This document shows, piece after piece, positions 33,278-44,201 of a DNA stretch of 64,000 bases (the first letter of the stretch is position 1; every line of letters starts with the position of its first letter). Source of the DNA: Aphanomyces cochlioides. Lineage: Eukaryota; Oomycota; Saprolegniomycetes; Saprolegniales; Verrucalvaceae. Under the pieces are notes generated by a model. It was not told the DNA's origin. It saw only the letters and a program-made list of their open reading frames with translations, and searched no databases. The stretch is from NCBI GenBank assembly GCA_019828595.1, contig JAHQRK010000022.1, positions 434,001 through 498,000 of the forward strand, read 5' to 3'. Both the position numbers and the translations under genes were made by a program.

Positions 33278-33577
33278 TTAGTAGAAATTGTTGTCCTCGG
33301 CAGAAAAATTGTTGGGCTGGAGCGCCACATTGGCTTTGGCATCGAGAATTCGTTTGACTACGTACCGCATCTGCTCCTCCAGCACGAGAGGATTCACGTC
33401 GACGTCGACGGGGAACGACCGATGCAGAATGCGCTCGATTTTCATCGCCAAGTTGATCAACGTTTGGGTCGCTTGGGGCTTTCGAGGGGCGCCGTACGCT
33501 TGTTCAAGCAGGCGAAGGATTTGATCCGTGCGGCGTCGGCGCGTGTGGGCTCGCTCGCTTGAATCGCTGCTGTACAT
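33278..33577 (-). CDS. KIX-like small protein 6
   Basis: A 99-residue protein starting MYSSDSSERA. A basic stretch (RRRR) precedes helix 1 (TDQILRLLEQAYGAP); helix 2 is LINLAMKIERILHRS and helix 3 VLEEQMRYVVKRIL. The tail has VALQPNNFS and ends acidic/aromatic. It is most like copy 5. It is the last copy of the run before the START-FYVE region, on the same strand as the other five. Confidence 0.75.
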   Translation of the reverse strand: MYSSDSSERAHTRRRRTDQILRLLEQAYGAPRKPQATQTLINLAMKIERILHRSFPVDVDVNPLVLEEQMRYVVKRILDAKANVALQPNNFSAEDNNFY

Positions 33578-34868
33578 CCAATTTCAAAATGCATCCCCTT
33601 TCGCTGCGAAATAGAAACATGTGCTGCGTGCATGGTTTTTGCTGCCTCGTATGTTTTTGTCCCCGTGGTACTCTTCATGCAACGTGTTTATGCTCCATGA
33701 GATCATTTCGACTCAAAAATATTAAATTAAACAGATTTTATATTAGTTCAGAGAGGTCTTTTGAAATACTTTATAAATTAATATTTAGTTTTAAATGATA
33801 TTTTGTATAATTTGATTTTATAGAATTAAAGAGTTTAACAAATTATTATTTTTGTGGTAATATTAAATTAAAGAGTATTTGCTGTGTCGCTTGAGTTGGT
33901 TGACACATTAGTGGGGTTCAGTTGAGATTGATTGTTTGATTGATGAAAGAGTTAATAACTTCATTTTCGTCCAATAGTCTCTTTCATCGAATTGTTGATT
34001 CGAAGACCAATTTGATTGATTGCGTGGTGATGTTTAGATGCTGCAGAGTACCGACAAGCAGCGATAGTCTGCTTTGTCCAGGGACTTGAAGCTTGTTCAC
34101 AATCTCCTGACACAGCTTTTCCATTAAGAGACCTGACTCCGATGAGCTTGGTTATCGATGAGAGCAGTTCATATATCTCTCGCATCAATCACTCTTGAGC
34201 CGTCAACGATTTTGTTGACGGCCCAACGTTTGTTTGATGGCACAAAAAAAACCTAGTTTCGACCAATAGAATTGATTTATTTAATTTTGCCATCAGTCAA
34301 GTGCTTGCATCTATCGCCGTGCAGGATTGAATGAGAGCGTCGTGGATATACGATGCTAACAAATGCGGTGGTATGACTGGCATCCGCCATCACAGTATCG
34401 CAGGCCTTGGACATTGGCAGAATGCGTCGAGCCAAGGATGTTTTCAGCCAACGCACCACGCTGTATAAGTTGCTGAATGTCCATGTATGCATTAGCCACA
34501 CGCATTAAGAGGTTTCCAGGCTTGGAGGCGTCCAGAGACGCGCAGTACGCCAAGAGTGTTTTGCCACGCTCGTGCATGTCGATAAAAAATGGTGCTCAAA
34601 CCTTGGCAGAGTCCGTTTAAAGGAATCAAATGCTGATGGTGCATTAATGCTCCACGTGAGTCTTGAATTTTGAAACACTTGAAATGTTACTGTGGAATAC
34701 TAAGACTATGGCACCCGCTCCTCTTTGGTTCGTTCTCGCAAAACTCGTTTTCAAGTTTGCAGAGCTGAAGTTCGTTCAACCACCTCCAAGATGTTGTGCG
34801 TGCTTAGCGACAGCCCTGTCCATCCGATAACCGAAGTATATGGCTGCCCTCCACAAATCCCTAGTAAT
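33578..34868. other. AT-rich spacer
   Basis: 33700-33960 is strongly AT-rich. A minus-strand frame of 73 codons at 34356-34577 (MHERGKTLLAYCASLDASKP) looks protein-like but is not recognised and has no paralogue here. Nothing else is seen. Confidence 0.4.
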
Positions 34869-35505
34869 CTACAATACGTAATAGAGACCATCTCTCGAGT
34901 CATGGCCAGCAGCTATCTCGATGTAGCTCGATGCTGATGCAGTGTTCGCTTGCGACATAAGCGACTGAGAAAGCCACGCGAACTCGGAGGATCTGTTGTC
35001 GGCATCTTTCACCACCGTGGGTGGTGGTTTCAGCGAGCAAACTGTACAGGCATGCATTTTTGTCACTTCGTTGTTCAATTTGACGTGCCACGATTGATTG
35101 CAGCTGGAGCAAACAACCTACGATTCAAAGAGTGATTTCGTGATATATAGAGGCAGCAAATACTACCTGGCCGCACTTTTGGCAGTTTGTTTTGCGTCGA
35201 AACAAGCTAAAATTCGAGTAGCATCGACTGCATGCATCCACTGCATCATGGGATTCATAATGACGTGGATCGAGCCATGGACCTCGACTCAATCGGTTTT
35301 CTCGTAAAAATCGATCGAGGTCTGAGACTAGCACAGCAATTTTTGATGCAAACGTGGGCAAGCAAGTCAGCAGGATGTCCTCGCAAGTCCATGTGATTGA
35401 TGTGAAAAACGTGGAGGCACCCAGGGCGATCGGACTCGATAAAGATATGGCCAGACCCTCGATCTTCCATGCGAATGTAGCCACAAATTTCGAAAAGCAC
35501 GCTCT
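34869..35505 (-). pseudogene. START-FYVE protein, truncated and frameshifted (copy 2)
   Basis: The last two exons of the family survive. The final exon (34869-35117) has VCSSC and ACTVC pairs and ends DGLYYVL. A 49-bp GT-AG intron (35118-35166) precedes the penultimate exon with GYIRMEDRGSGHIFIESDRP and CSRCYSNFSLFRRKTNCQKC. A one-base frameshift lies near KNCCASL/SDLDRF (about 35325). The first two exons and the start of exon 3 are missing; the text stops near 35505, next to the Harbinger-type module. Seen: loss of more than 150 residues and a frameshift. Inferred: non-functional. Confidence 0.85.
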
Positions 35506-35552
35506 GTTCTATCTCTATTCTATTTATACAGGATAAATTTAGAATAGAGCGA

Positions 35553-36496
35553 GTGGATTGGAGATTTCGAGTGGTGAATGCATCTCCACTCTATTTTTCA
35601 GCCGCAATGCTATCAGTCCAAGACATAATTGTTCTCATGAAGATACGTCGATCGATGTCAAGACAAGTAGCGTTGCGTATGATCACTATTGTACGTCCTC
35701 TTGTACCCAATGTTACGCTGAACGTCTCTTCGCTTCTGGACTCTGACTGTGAGCTATTGTTCCGATTTGACGTCGAGGCAATTCATCAACTAGCTTCCAA
35801 ACTACGACTGCCGCATGTTGTAATAACGACCGAAGGTGATCGTTGCGTGAACGAAGAAGCTCTTTGTGTGGTGCTCCACGGAATGGCTTATCCCAAACGA
35901 TACTACGACATGATGGCAACCTTTGGTCGATCGCGTGAGGCACTCTGCCGCATATTCAACGAAACTATTGACATCTTGCACACAACTTGGAAGGATAACA
36001 TCTTCTTTGCACTGCACATTGTCAAAGAGCGGATACGATCGTACGCTGACAAAATCCACGCAAAAGGAGCCCCTACGACAACTGTGTTTGCCTTCATTGA
36101 TGGGAGCAAGATCCAGACATGCCGTATTACACAAAAACGGGGACGAAATGATATCAGAGACAACAAATATCCAAACATGCACAAAAGGATGCACTGTCTA
36201 AACTTTCAAGCACTCACCACTCCCGATGGCTTGTGATTACACTTTGGTGGTCCTATTGATCACGACATGATAGTACCCTTTTGCGTCTCAGTGGACTAGT
36301 TGAATTTTTCTATCAAGACAGAGATGTGTTCGGAGGCTATCACATTTACGGAGACCCGGCCTATGGTGTAAATGATCACTTTATGTCAGGATACAAATGT
36401 GTGTCCACCACAAAGCGCCAAGAGGAGTTCAATTCATCAATGAGCAGTGTCAGACAATCAGTCGAATGGACATTTGGGCGAATGAAAACAACATAG
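35553..36496 (+). pseudogene. PIF/Harbinger-type transposase (DDE_Tnp_4), broken
   Basis: The first frame (35553-36235, 227 codons) carries FRFDVEAIHQLASKLRLP, HGMAYPKRYYDMMATFG and the first catalytic region FAFIDGSKIQTCR. An in-frame TGA follows DGL at 36233-36235, then a frameshift. The text resumes at 36281 with LRLSGLVEFF, the second catalytic Asp region YGDPAYGV and the Glu region VEWTFGRMK. All three acidic positions are visible but not in one frame. Its partner protein lies convergently at 36668-37441, the usual two-gene composition of PIF/Harbinger elements. Element ends were not defined. Confidence 0.8.
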
Positions 36497-36667
36497 CAAC
36501 AAGAACGACCTTTGCAACGCTTTGGAGCATGACTTTCTGCTGCATTTTGTAATCAACCATTGCCCACAATGTGCTAACACATTGTCATGCACGATGATGC
36601 AACCACCAACACTGGATGAATATCTACAAACATGAGCCATCTATAAAGATACATGAACACGATTTGA

Positions 36668-37441
36668 TTAGCATTTATTCCATGTTGATATGTTTTCCAT
36701 ACGTATCAATGTCATGAAGTCTTCACGCTCTTTCAAACGCCCTTCTCGTTCTTGTATGCGTTCTTCTCTGTCAAGACGACGCTCTTCACGGTCTTTGTTG
36801 CGCTCTTCAAGTTCGTTCTCATACTTTTGTTTTTCAAATTCAAACCGCTCTTTTGCAAAGCGAAGTTCCATTTCAGCAACGTCAAATATATGCTTACTTT
36901 TCTTCGATACACTGGACTCTGACTCATTCGAATTGCTCACCTCAGTCGATTTGCTCCTGCCTCGCAGCATAGCTTGTTCACGAATGTAGTCGGCTGTGTC
37001 GTCTTTTGTCTTTTGCTTGGCGACTTCGTCATCTCGCTCTGCTTGTTTTTTTGCTTTATGATCGTCATAGAGGGCTAGAAGTTCATCCAAGAGCTTCACT
37101 TTCTCGTTTTCTTCCTGGTCAACGCCTGACAGGTAAGCTGAGGTCTTTTGAAACTTTCGGTGAGCTCTGGGCAGAGCATGGAAACGTGTCGATGCCTTCC
37201 TAACATCCAAGCTCTCTCGAGTGAAATGAGGAATTGATTGCAGCATGGTGGCAAGGGCATCCCATGCCTTCATGGCATTCTTCTCATCCTTGAATGGAAG
37301 ATCAGTGTTGACTTGTACGAGAAGCAGTAAGTCGTCGTTGTCGCTCCACCACGAGCGCTCATTCCCAGAGCTCAAGTCGCCATCCACATCCTCCATTTTT
37401 GTCGAATCACAATCTGTCTCCAAATATACGAAATTTTGCAT
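36668..37441 (-). CDS. Myb/SANT-like companion protein of the Harbinger element
   Basis: An intact frame of 257 residues; a second Met (MEDVDGDLSSG) would give 242. Residues about 28-95 form a Trp-containing helical domain (RSWWSDNDDLLLLVQVN, KAWDALATMLQSIP) like the Myb/SANT-like DNA-binding protein of PIF/Harbinger elements. The C-terminal half is a charged coiled coil (FEFEKQKYENELEERNKDR, then ERRLDREERIQEREG). In this superfamily the second protein binds DNA and helps the transposase reach the nucleus. It is convergent with the broken transposase. It remains open although its partner is dead, so it may be young or retained. Confidence 0.7.
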   Translation of the reverse strand: MQNFVYLETDCDSTKMEDVDGDLSSGNERSWWSDNDDLLLLVQVNTDLPFKDEKNAMKAWDALATMLQSIPHFTRESLDVRKASTRFHALPRAHRKFQKTSAYLSGVDQEENEKVKLLDELLALYDDHKAKKQAERDDEVAKQKTKDDTADYIREQAMLRGRSKSTEVSNSNESESSVSKKSKHIFDVAEMELRFAKERFEFEKQKYENELEERNKDREERRLDREERIQEREGRLKEREDFMTLIRMENISTWNKC

Positions 37442-39403
37442 CGGATCGCATCAAATTCACAAGTCTGCCCCAACAACATAAAATCATGGAGGATAGAACA
37501 CATATAGAATAGAATAGAAACGGCCTTCCGAAATCTGTCTATTGTTGCAAAAAATTGCTCTAATTCTACCATCTTTTTTGTTCTTATTTTTATCAAAGTG
37601 TTTTGTTTTGTATACTTTTTCTAACATTTGTGTTTTGTTCTTTTCTTTTTTTTCAAAATGCTGGTGTCTTTTTTTCTTAAAATGACAGCTATTCTTTTTA
37701 TACTTTTGACTTTTCTTCGTCTTCGACTTGGATTTCATTTTTTCTTGATTTTGATTGGCAGCTTTCTTCTTGAGGCGGGCTGCGCGGTAGTTGATTATGT
37801 CGCGGTCGAGCGTCCCACTGATCATATTTTCGACTTGAGTGTTGCGCCGGATAAGCGCAACACTTGCGCGCGTCGGAGTTCTTCGCTTCAGGGATAAAGG
37901 CACGCAGTTTCTTGATGACCACGTTTTGGAACGAGCAGAGTCGGTAGATGTCGCAACTTGACCGCTTCGCTGGAAATCGAGAATAAATCCGCGATGGATT
38001 CGGCAGCTGCTAATTGGTGTACGCTTGAAACGCGATTGTTGCTTCTAGGCATCTATAGATTACTCTTAGACTGTGTATGGATAATCCACAAGACTAGTAC
38101 TTTACTCCTTCAGTCGAGTGGCGATTCTGCTCAAAAGAGACTAACAACGCGGACCCACTCGTGGAGAATTTCTGTGATGTCGAGTAAAAAGACCACACAA
38201 ACGCTTTGAGAAGACAGTTGGAATACCTTGGCAAACAATGTAGAGGGACCGGGACATAGAGGGACACCCAGGGACACAGTGGAAAAAGGCAGAGGCTACC
38301 AAGAAGTGCTACCAAATATAGCACACTAGGCGGAGGAAGGCAAATCATAGAATGAATCAGATCTCCTTAACTCTCTCTAATCTAGCACATCCTTTACTTG
38401 TAGCCAAATCGTTAATGTCGCATCGCTTTTGGTTGGTGTTGAGGGGCGTGTACGCTCGATTCCTAAGTCGTAAACTGCGTGAAAACATTCTTCCGAAGTC
38501 CTGAGCCAAACTGGTGGCTCAGGATTGCTACAGAAACTCTATTTCGCCGAAAACAGAACAATATGGAGCCATTCTATCAATTAGAATATAATAGGCGTAT
38601 AGCTCAATCTATTTGACGAAAAGGACGATAAATAGAATGCGTTAGAGACTCTCTTAATATATCAATATATTAATATGAACATATGAGTATTTCAGGATTG
38701 TTATCCATCTCTGAACATGAACTTGGGAGCTTAGTGTGATTTTTAGTGCAAGCAAATAGGACAAGAATAAGTTCGAACTACTCTTAGCGTCTAGAGGTTA
38801 CTGGGTACTGTTTGTATGCATCATTTCATGCCTCGTACAATGATATGTTCTCATCTTGACAAATTCGCCCGGAAAGATCCTCTGTTTTGCTCTGGAGTTT
38901 GCAATGGTTCCTTTGGACTTAAAATTCCTCTAGATCTAACCTCCTTCCCAATCTCCTGGTAAGATAATCTGCTTTGGAGTGAGCATCAATTCATTGATGC
39001 ACGCCACGCATACTTCAGAATGCTCATTATTGTTTTAATGAATTAATGACGATATTTCAGAGGATCAAAAGTTGGTAGGGAGGCAAAATGGCGGCGAAAA
39101 TGTCGAGGCCAACTTCGCCACGACATATTTTCGACAACTGTTTAAGATTAATGTGCCTTCTAATTAAATAGCCAGATTCTGGGTCATTATAGACATTCTC
39201 AAGGCCCATGAGTTTATTGTGTGCACGCACAGGTCAACGAAAGAGATTGATATATTCAATTAACGTGATATATTGAAGAATGGTGTGCACTACCAATGGC
39301 CATTCTTTGAGTACAGATGTAGTCGTGATAACGTTAGCTTTACTATCTCAGTTCCATGTAATCCTACACATTCCGGATATTCATAGTGAAATCAAGGCAA
39401 CTT
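37442..39403. other. AT-rich spacer
   Basis: A Lys/Asn-rich frame at 37484-37903 (minus, 139 codons; AARLKKKAANQNQEKMKSKS) is probably a by-product of AT-rich sequence, though its first 50 codons look protein-like. From 37950 to 39400 nothing is recognised. Confidence 0.4.
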
Positions 39404-39867
39404 TCATTGAATTTTTATCACACCATCATACAGGAAAGTCATGTTCATGTCACGAATGCAGGAGATGGCAACATTTCTGTCCGGAGATATCGAGTTATGT
39501 GTACAAATCCACTCCAACATATCTTTTTCAGCGTTTTTGGGCAAAATAGTAGCTATGCCTACTCGACTGGGTCGCTTTGCATCATGTGTAGACGATGCAA
39601 TGGCCATTTTCCTAATCAAGTCTTCTTGTCGCTTCCAATTGAGTATATTTCTTCTCTCGACCTCGCGCCTACGGCGGTCAAGAGGTGGATAATGCATATT
39701 ATTTCGAGTGCTGCATCCATCCCACTTTGGTCGAAAGTACCAAGTATTTGAGCTTTATGCGCGTAGGTTCGAGCTATATTATTGTACTTTTTCTTGTTGG
39801 CTGAGTGTCCTTTTACGGGCGTTCGTCCTGGCGGTCGTGAGTGTGCATAGCTTGCCGCCAAAAGCAT
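39404..39867 (-). pseudogene. Helix-turn-helix transposase fragment (CENP-B/pogo-like N-terminus)
   Basis: Two frames join with a shift near 39690. The first has TPVKGHSANKKKYNNIARTY and the second REVERRNILNWKRQEDLIRK then ILPKNAEKDMLEWICTHNSI. The latter resembles the CENP-B-type DNA-binding segment that precedes the DDE_1 core in pogo-like transposases. No catalytic region follows. This is a short relic. Confidence 0.45.
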
Positions 39868-41158
39868 TGCATACTTTTTAAATCAATTTTATCAATTTTT
39901 GCAGGTGCTAAATGTGCCAGTGTGACATGCTGAGAAGTATCACAATCACACGTCAGTAAATTGACAAAAATTCTAAAGTAGGTCGGAATTTGCCTCAACA
40001 ATGCAATACTGCCTTCCTTAGGGCCTCTTTCAAGTACTGCCGTTATTGGACATCAAAATGCGCTACCAAGTAATGGTGTCGTTATTTTGTCGTCGAAAAT
40101 TGGTGGATGATATAACACACTGCTCGATGCTGCACGATGATTGCTTTACCAAGTAGTGTCGTCGTACTTTTGTCGAGTTTTGGGAGATTAATCATGATTG
40201 GCTTGCACAATTCACTGCATCGACTAGTTTGACTTGTTGTTGATAGAGAGACTAATTCGCATTCTGGGGTGAACAAGCATGGCAGGCAAGATGAAAGCAA
40301 AGAAGCTGACAAGGAAGCAGTTATGTTGTTGTCCTGTCGGATGATTCACGTCTGCCAGCTACAACCGCGACTGCAGTGGCCACCACCGTCGTCATCACGA
40401 CAGCATGAGCCGCATTCACAACACAAACTTCGAAATGCACTCTGACTCTAGTTGGAAAACATTTTTCTCAAAACACAACGAAAAGTTGACTCGCCATCGT
40501 TATTTGCAAAACACGACGGCCAATGACGACTGGAACGATTTTGATTGGCTGAGTCCTTATTTGGAAACTACTTGGAAAAAGCCCTTGGAATTGGCTCAAG
40601 TCGACTTTTGCTTCGTCGATGTTATCAGAAATAGATGGGTTTATCGACTTTTCCCCAAGTAGGTCCTGGACCTACTTTTTAAATAGTAGACGAAAACATG
40701 TAAAGTTTGTATAAAGGGATTTGTGAAAAAGTTGATAGCTTTTTTGAGAAAAGTCGATGTCGTTTGCAATTTCACTGGTTAAAATGGATGAAAACACAGT
40801 GCTGGCGATGAAGCCATGCATCGTTGGCGCTGTTACTGCAATAGGGAGCGATAGGTGGCGACATCCAGGCCATCTACGAATCGTGCAAACTATTCGAAAC
40901 AACGAAATGCCCTTGCGTTGGTTCTATATTGACGATTTGTCCGACTTTTGTAAAGTTGACGACGCCGACCACTCGTCGACTTGTCTTCAACGACTTAAGT
41001 CGAACTCCAAAAAGTCGTTGTTGCAAACTTCGACCAGGCCCTAAGAGGCAATTCCAAGTACATTCGTTGTTTAAACCCAAATAGCGACGAAAAAGTGGTT
41101 CATCGTTATTTTGTTTATTCACCCCTCCCGTTTTAATGGATACTTAATAATAATCAAT
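39868..41158. other. Spacer with two doubtful plus-strand frames
   Basis: Frames at 40405-40662 (DWNDFDWLSPYLETTWKKP) and 40757-41044 (MPLRWFYIDDLSDFCKVDD) have plausible composition but no recognised domain. They are in different frames and could be pieces of one decayed gene. Not called. Confidence 0.35.
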
Positions 41159-42403
41159 CTACATTACATAGTATAGGCCATCGCTGGTCTCATGACCAGC
41201 AGCTATCTCTATGTAACTACATGCACTTACAGCGTATACCTGGGATAGAAACGACTCAGTGAATAATGTGATATCAGACGAGTTGTCGTCGACATCTTTT
41301 ACGACGGTCGGTGGTGGCTTCAACGAGCAGACCGTACAGGCGTGCATTTTTGTCACTGCGTCGTTTACTTTGACTTGCCACGATTGATTGCAGCTCGAGC
41401 AAACAACCTAGACGGTGCACGTAAGTACAAATGAAAGCTCATCTCTTGGACTGTACCTGGCCACACTTTTGGCAATTTGTCTTTCGTCGAAACAAGCCAA
41501 ATGAGGTTTGACAGCGATAGCATTTTTCTGTTGAAGTTTGGGCTGCATGCAGCTGTGGCTCGAGCCATGGACCACGGCTTAGCCGATTTTCTCGAAGATG
41601 CCGATCGAGGTCTTTCAGTCTGGCACAACCACTCTTCAGGCAAAGCTGGGTTAACCATTCCGACACGTTCCCTCGCAAGTCCATGTGGACAACCTGGTAA
41701 GCGAGGAGACGGCCAGGTCGATCGGATTCAATGAAGACAAGGCCAGATCCGCGGTTTTCCATGCGGACGTAGCCCATTGTAGCCTCGAGGTCTGGGCACG
41801 AATCCACTTTGATCGACTGCGACGCACGCACCCAGCCGCGTCTACCATTCACTTCGAACGAATAATCGCACTGAGGAATCATTAGTTTCAATTCCCAGCA
41901 GTATACTGACATACCTCGACGACACACATATCCCTCTTTCGTGCAAGGCAATCGAATACTGTTTTGCCCACATTCCATTTGATAACCACATCTTCAATCG
42001 ATGAGTTTCGAGGTGGAGGCAGCGTGGCCAAGTTGATCGAATCGATAACCCCCCCGCCAATGCGTTGAGCGAACTCTTGAGCTTTTACTGTTGTGTCGGT
42101 ACGAAAGTGCTCGATCACTTCGTCCAATGTGCCCGTGATATCCATAGTGCTGCAGTAGAGACCCGACGAGGAGGATTTAGTGTTCGGCGCAGGCTCAATG
42201 CCTTTGTAGAGGCGGTAATCTCCTTGAGTCGACTCGAGGGACCACGTAATCGGTCCTTTCTTGAGATTTGCGTAGGATATCTACAGGTCGATGTAAAAAA
42301 CCATTCCTGGGGGGTCGAAACACACCACAGTACTGACACATGTGTGCGCCGTATCATTGACATCTTGCACTTTGCGCGGCGACAAGGTCGTTGCACCAGC
42401 CAT
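41159..42403 (-). CDS. START-like/FYVE-type zinc-finger protein (copy 3)
   Basis: Four exons (42403-42326, 42280-41915, 41870-41457, 41407-41159) give 368 residues with 44-49 bp GT-AG introns. Exon 2 is 366 bp, as in copies 1 and 4, so the architecture is conserved. Translation starts at MAGATTLSPRKV; the upstream Met matching copy 4's first Met is cut off by an in-frame TGA (MPA, stop, LLLAM). The START-like region has GTLDEVIEHF, CPDLEATMGYVR and GSGLVFIESDRPG. The FYVE-type finger has CYRC, NCQKC, VCSSC and ACTVC, with the R(R/K)HHCR patch reduced to RRKTNCQK. It ends YIEIAAGHETSDGLYYVM. It is probably a lipid- or membrane-associated protein. Confidence 0.9.
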
Positions 42404-42735
42404 CGCTAGCAGAAGTCATGCAGGCATGGTAAATTGTAGAATGAGAAGATGTTTATCGTTGCATCTTGTATATCCTACACACTGGCTGCGGGTTCTCCTT
42501 GTCTCTTGTGTTTCACTAATGTTACAAATTATTTTCCACCTCGAACACAACCGAGTTCGCACCAAATCGTCGTCTAAAGACTCCAGGCGACTGAGGGCTA
42601 AACACTTCGTAGTGCCATAGCTTTGCGTTACGATTTTCAAAGCTCCTAGTTAGCTTTGCTGGTCTTTTCAGCAAGGAGGTTTGGCCTGTGTTGTCAGACG
42701 TGGTCGATACGCGACCAGCCGTCGTTACCATCTAT
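42404..42735. other. 5' flank of START-FYVE copy 3
   Basis: No separate gene or repeat is recognised. Confidence 0.45.
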
Positions 42736-42759
42736 CTACATTCCACCGATAACATCAAG

Positions 42760-43060
42760 CGACTCTTGCAGCTGGGTGGAATCACCAAAGTCGATTTGAG
42801 TGAATGCGTCAAGCGACAAGCGTAAATGATCAATTCGTCGCAGTGTGATTGAAATTTCGCGCGGCCTGTGTGTCAAATTTGGATTGGTAGTACAGTTCAT
42901 ATGAACACACGATTCAACTGGATATATTAGTGCGAAGCTGAGGGGCTGCACGCAATATGCAGCCACGATCGGTATGAGGACCACGGGATTTAAAGTAGAT
43001 ACACACTGGATGTGAGACAATATGCCCTGATGACCTCTTACAACACCACTCTTCCGAGGT
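42760..43060 (-). repeat. Dispersed repeat with a residual coding patch (copy 1)
   Basis: It aligns with 61310-61620: both contain GAAATTTCGCGCGGCCTGT, then TTAG(T/C)GCGAAGCT(G/A)AGGGG, GAGGACCACGGGATTTAAAG, and GCCCTGATGACC. On the minus strand both read RPREIS...RR(I/V)D.LR.SL, which suggests a fragment of one coding sequence copied or moved twice. The family is not recognised. Confidence 0.6.
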
Positions 43061-43759
43061 GTGTTACAATGCGACTCGGCACCCATCAGCGAGCATGCAA
43101 ACGACAAACGTGTTTCATCCACAATTATCTATCAGTTCTTCAACACCGTGGAGGGAATGCCAGAAAGGCAGACGTATGCGGTGGCTTTGAACCTCAAATA
43201 CACTGTAAGCAGATTAAGCTCATGTTGTGAATTGATGCAATAATCGACGTGGATCGTGGCTAACATTTAGTATGTACAGAGACCAAATGCCCTGGTTCGT
43301 TCCACGAATCCGATTTGTTAACTGTAAAATCCATGCGAAGTTAAGATCAACAATAGAGCTCAAGATGACGACCTGTCGCGGTCGCAACAAACTTGATAAA
43401 CATCCACGTGAGCTGGCTTGTTGTCAAGACGGTTGCCTTTGTATCGAGTTATAAAATTCCTCGTTGAGAATCACTGGTTGTGATAAACAGCACCAACTTC
43501 ACTGCTACAACTGCAGATCTCGATAGAATATTCTTGGAATCAGCATACTGACAAGGATTGACTTGGCTCTCTAGCATGATAGTCTCAATCGTAAATGTTG
43601 AGGATGCTGCTGTGGAATATTAAGAGGGGATTTACACTGTAACTAGTCATCGCAATGCCCGTTGTCGATGAAAATGCATGAGGCTATCACCGGCGAACTC
43701 AATCATTAGGAAGTCCAAAATCATGTTCGTAAGTATATCAAGTAAGAAGGAAATATCAA
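43061..43759. other. Spacer without recognised feature
   Basis: No gene or repeat is seen before the MITE at 43760. Confidence 0.4.
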
Positions 43760-43997
43760 GGAGACGATCATTCCCCCTAGTTTGATAACGTCCCCCCAAA
43801 GCACTCACATCTGTAGCATAGAATTTCTTAAAGACTGCTCGCAACTTAAGCACGCTCAGCTCCTTTAAGCATGCCCAGATGTCCAAGTTTATGGGTGTCG
43901 TCTTCATGCTCACAACGGGCAGAAAATGGCAAAACAACAGTGCATCAAAGTGAACTTTAAGGGACAAATAGCCAACATAGGGGGAATAGTCGATTCC
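43760..43997. repeat. Diverged copy of the GGAAATGACTATT-type MITE
   Basis: Its left end (GGAGACGATCATTCCCCC) and right end (ATAGGGGGAATAGTCGATTCC) are imperfect inverted repeats. The right end matches the MITE at 51333-51562 (AAATAGCCAAAATGGGGGG, then AATAGTCATTTCC). The length (238 bp) is similar to the other copy (230 bp). Confidence 0.55.
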
Positions 43998-44201
43998 TAT
44001 AAATAAATCATATTGTAATGATCTTGGAAACATTGGTCTTGCTACCGACCACGCCAATGAGATCATACTTACTATTGTCGTTTTGAGCCAAAATTCGAAT
44101 TTGTGGGGGATTTGTCAGTAAAAGGGAATCGATTTTGAGTGAGAATTATCCGGATTTTGGGAGAATTCTCTCCATTTTGAAAGCGTTGACACGACAAGAA
44201 G

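Noticed and set aside
37484..37903. Lys-rich nuclear protein
   Set aside because: Composition follows the AT/A-rich sequence; no domain, paralogue or conserved border was seen.
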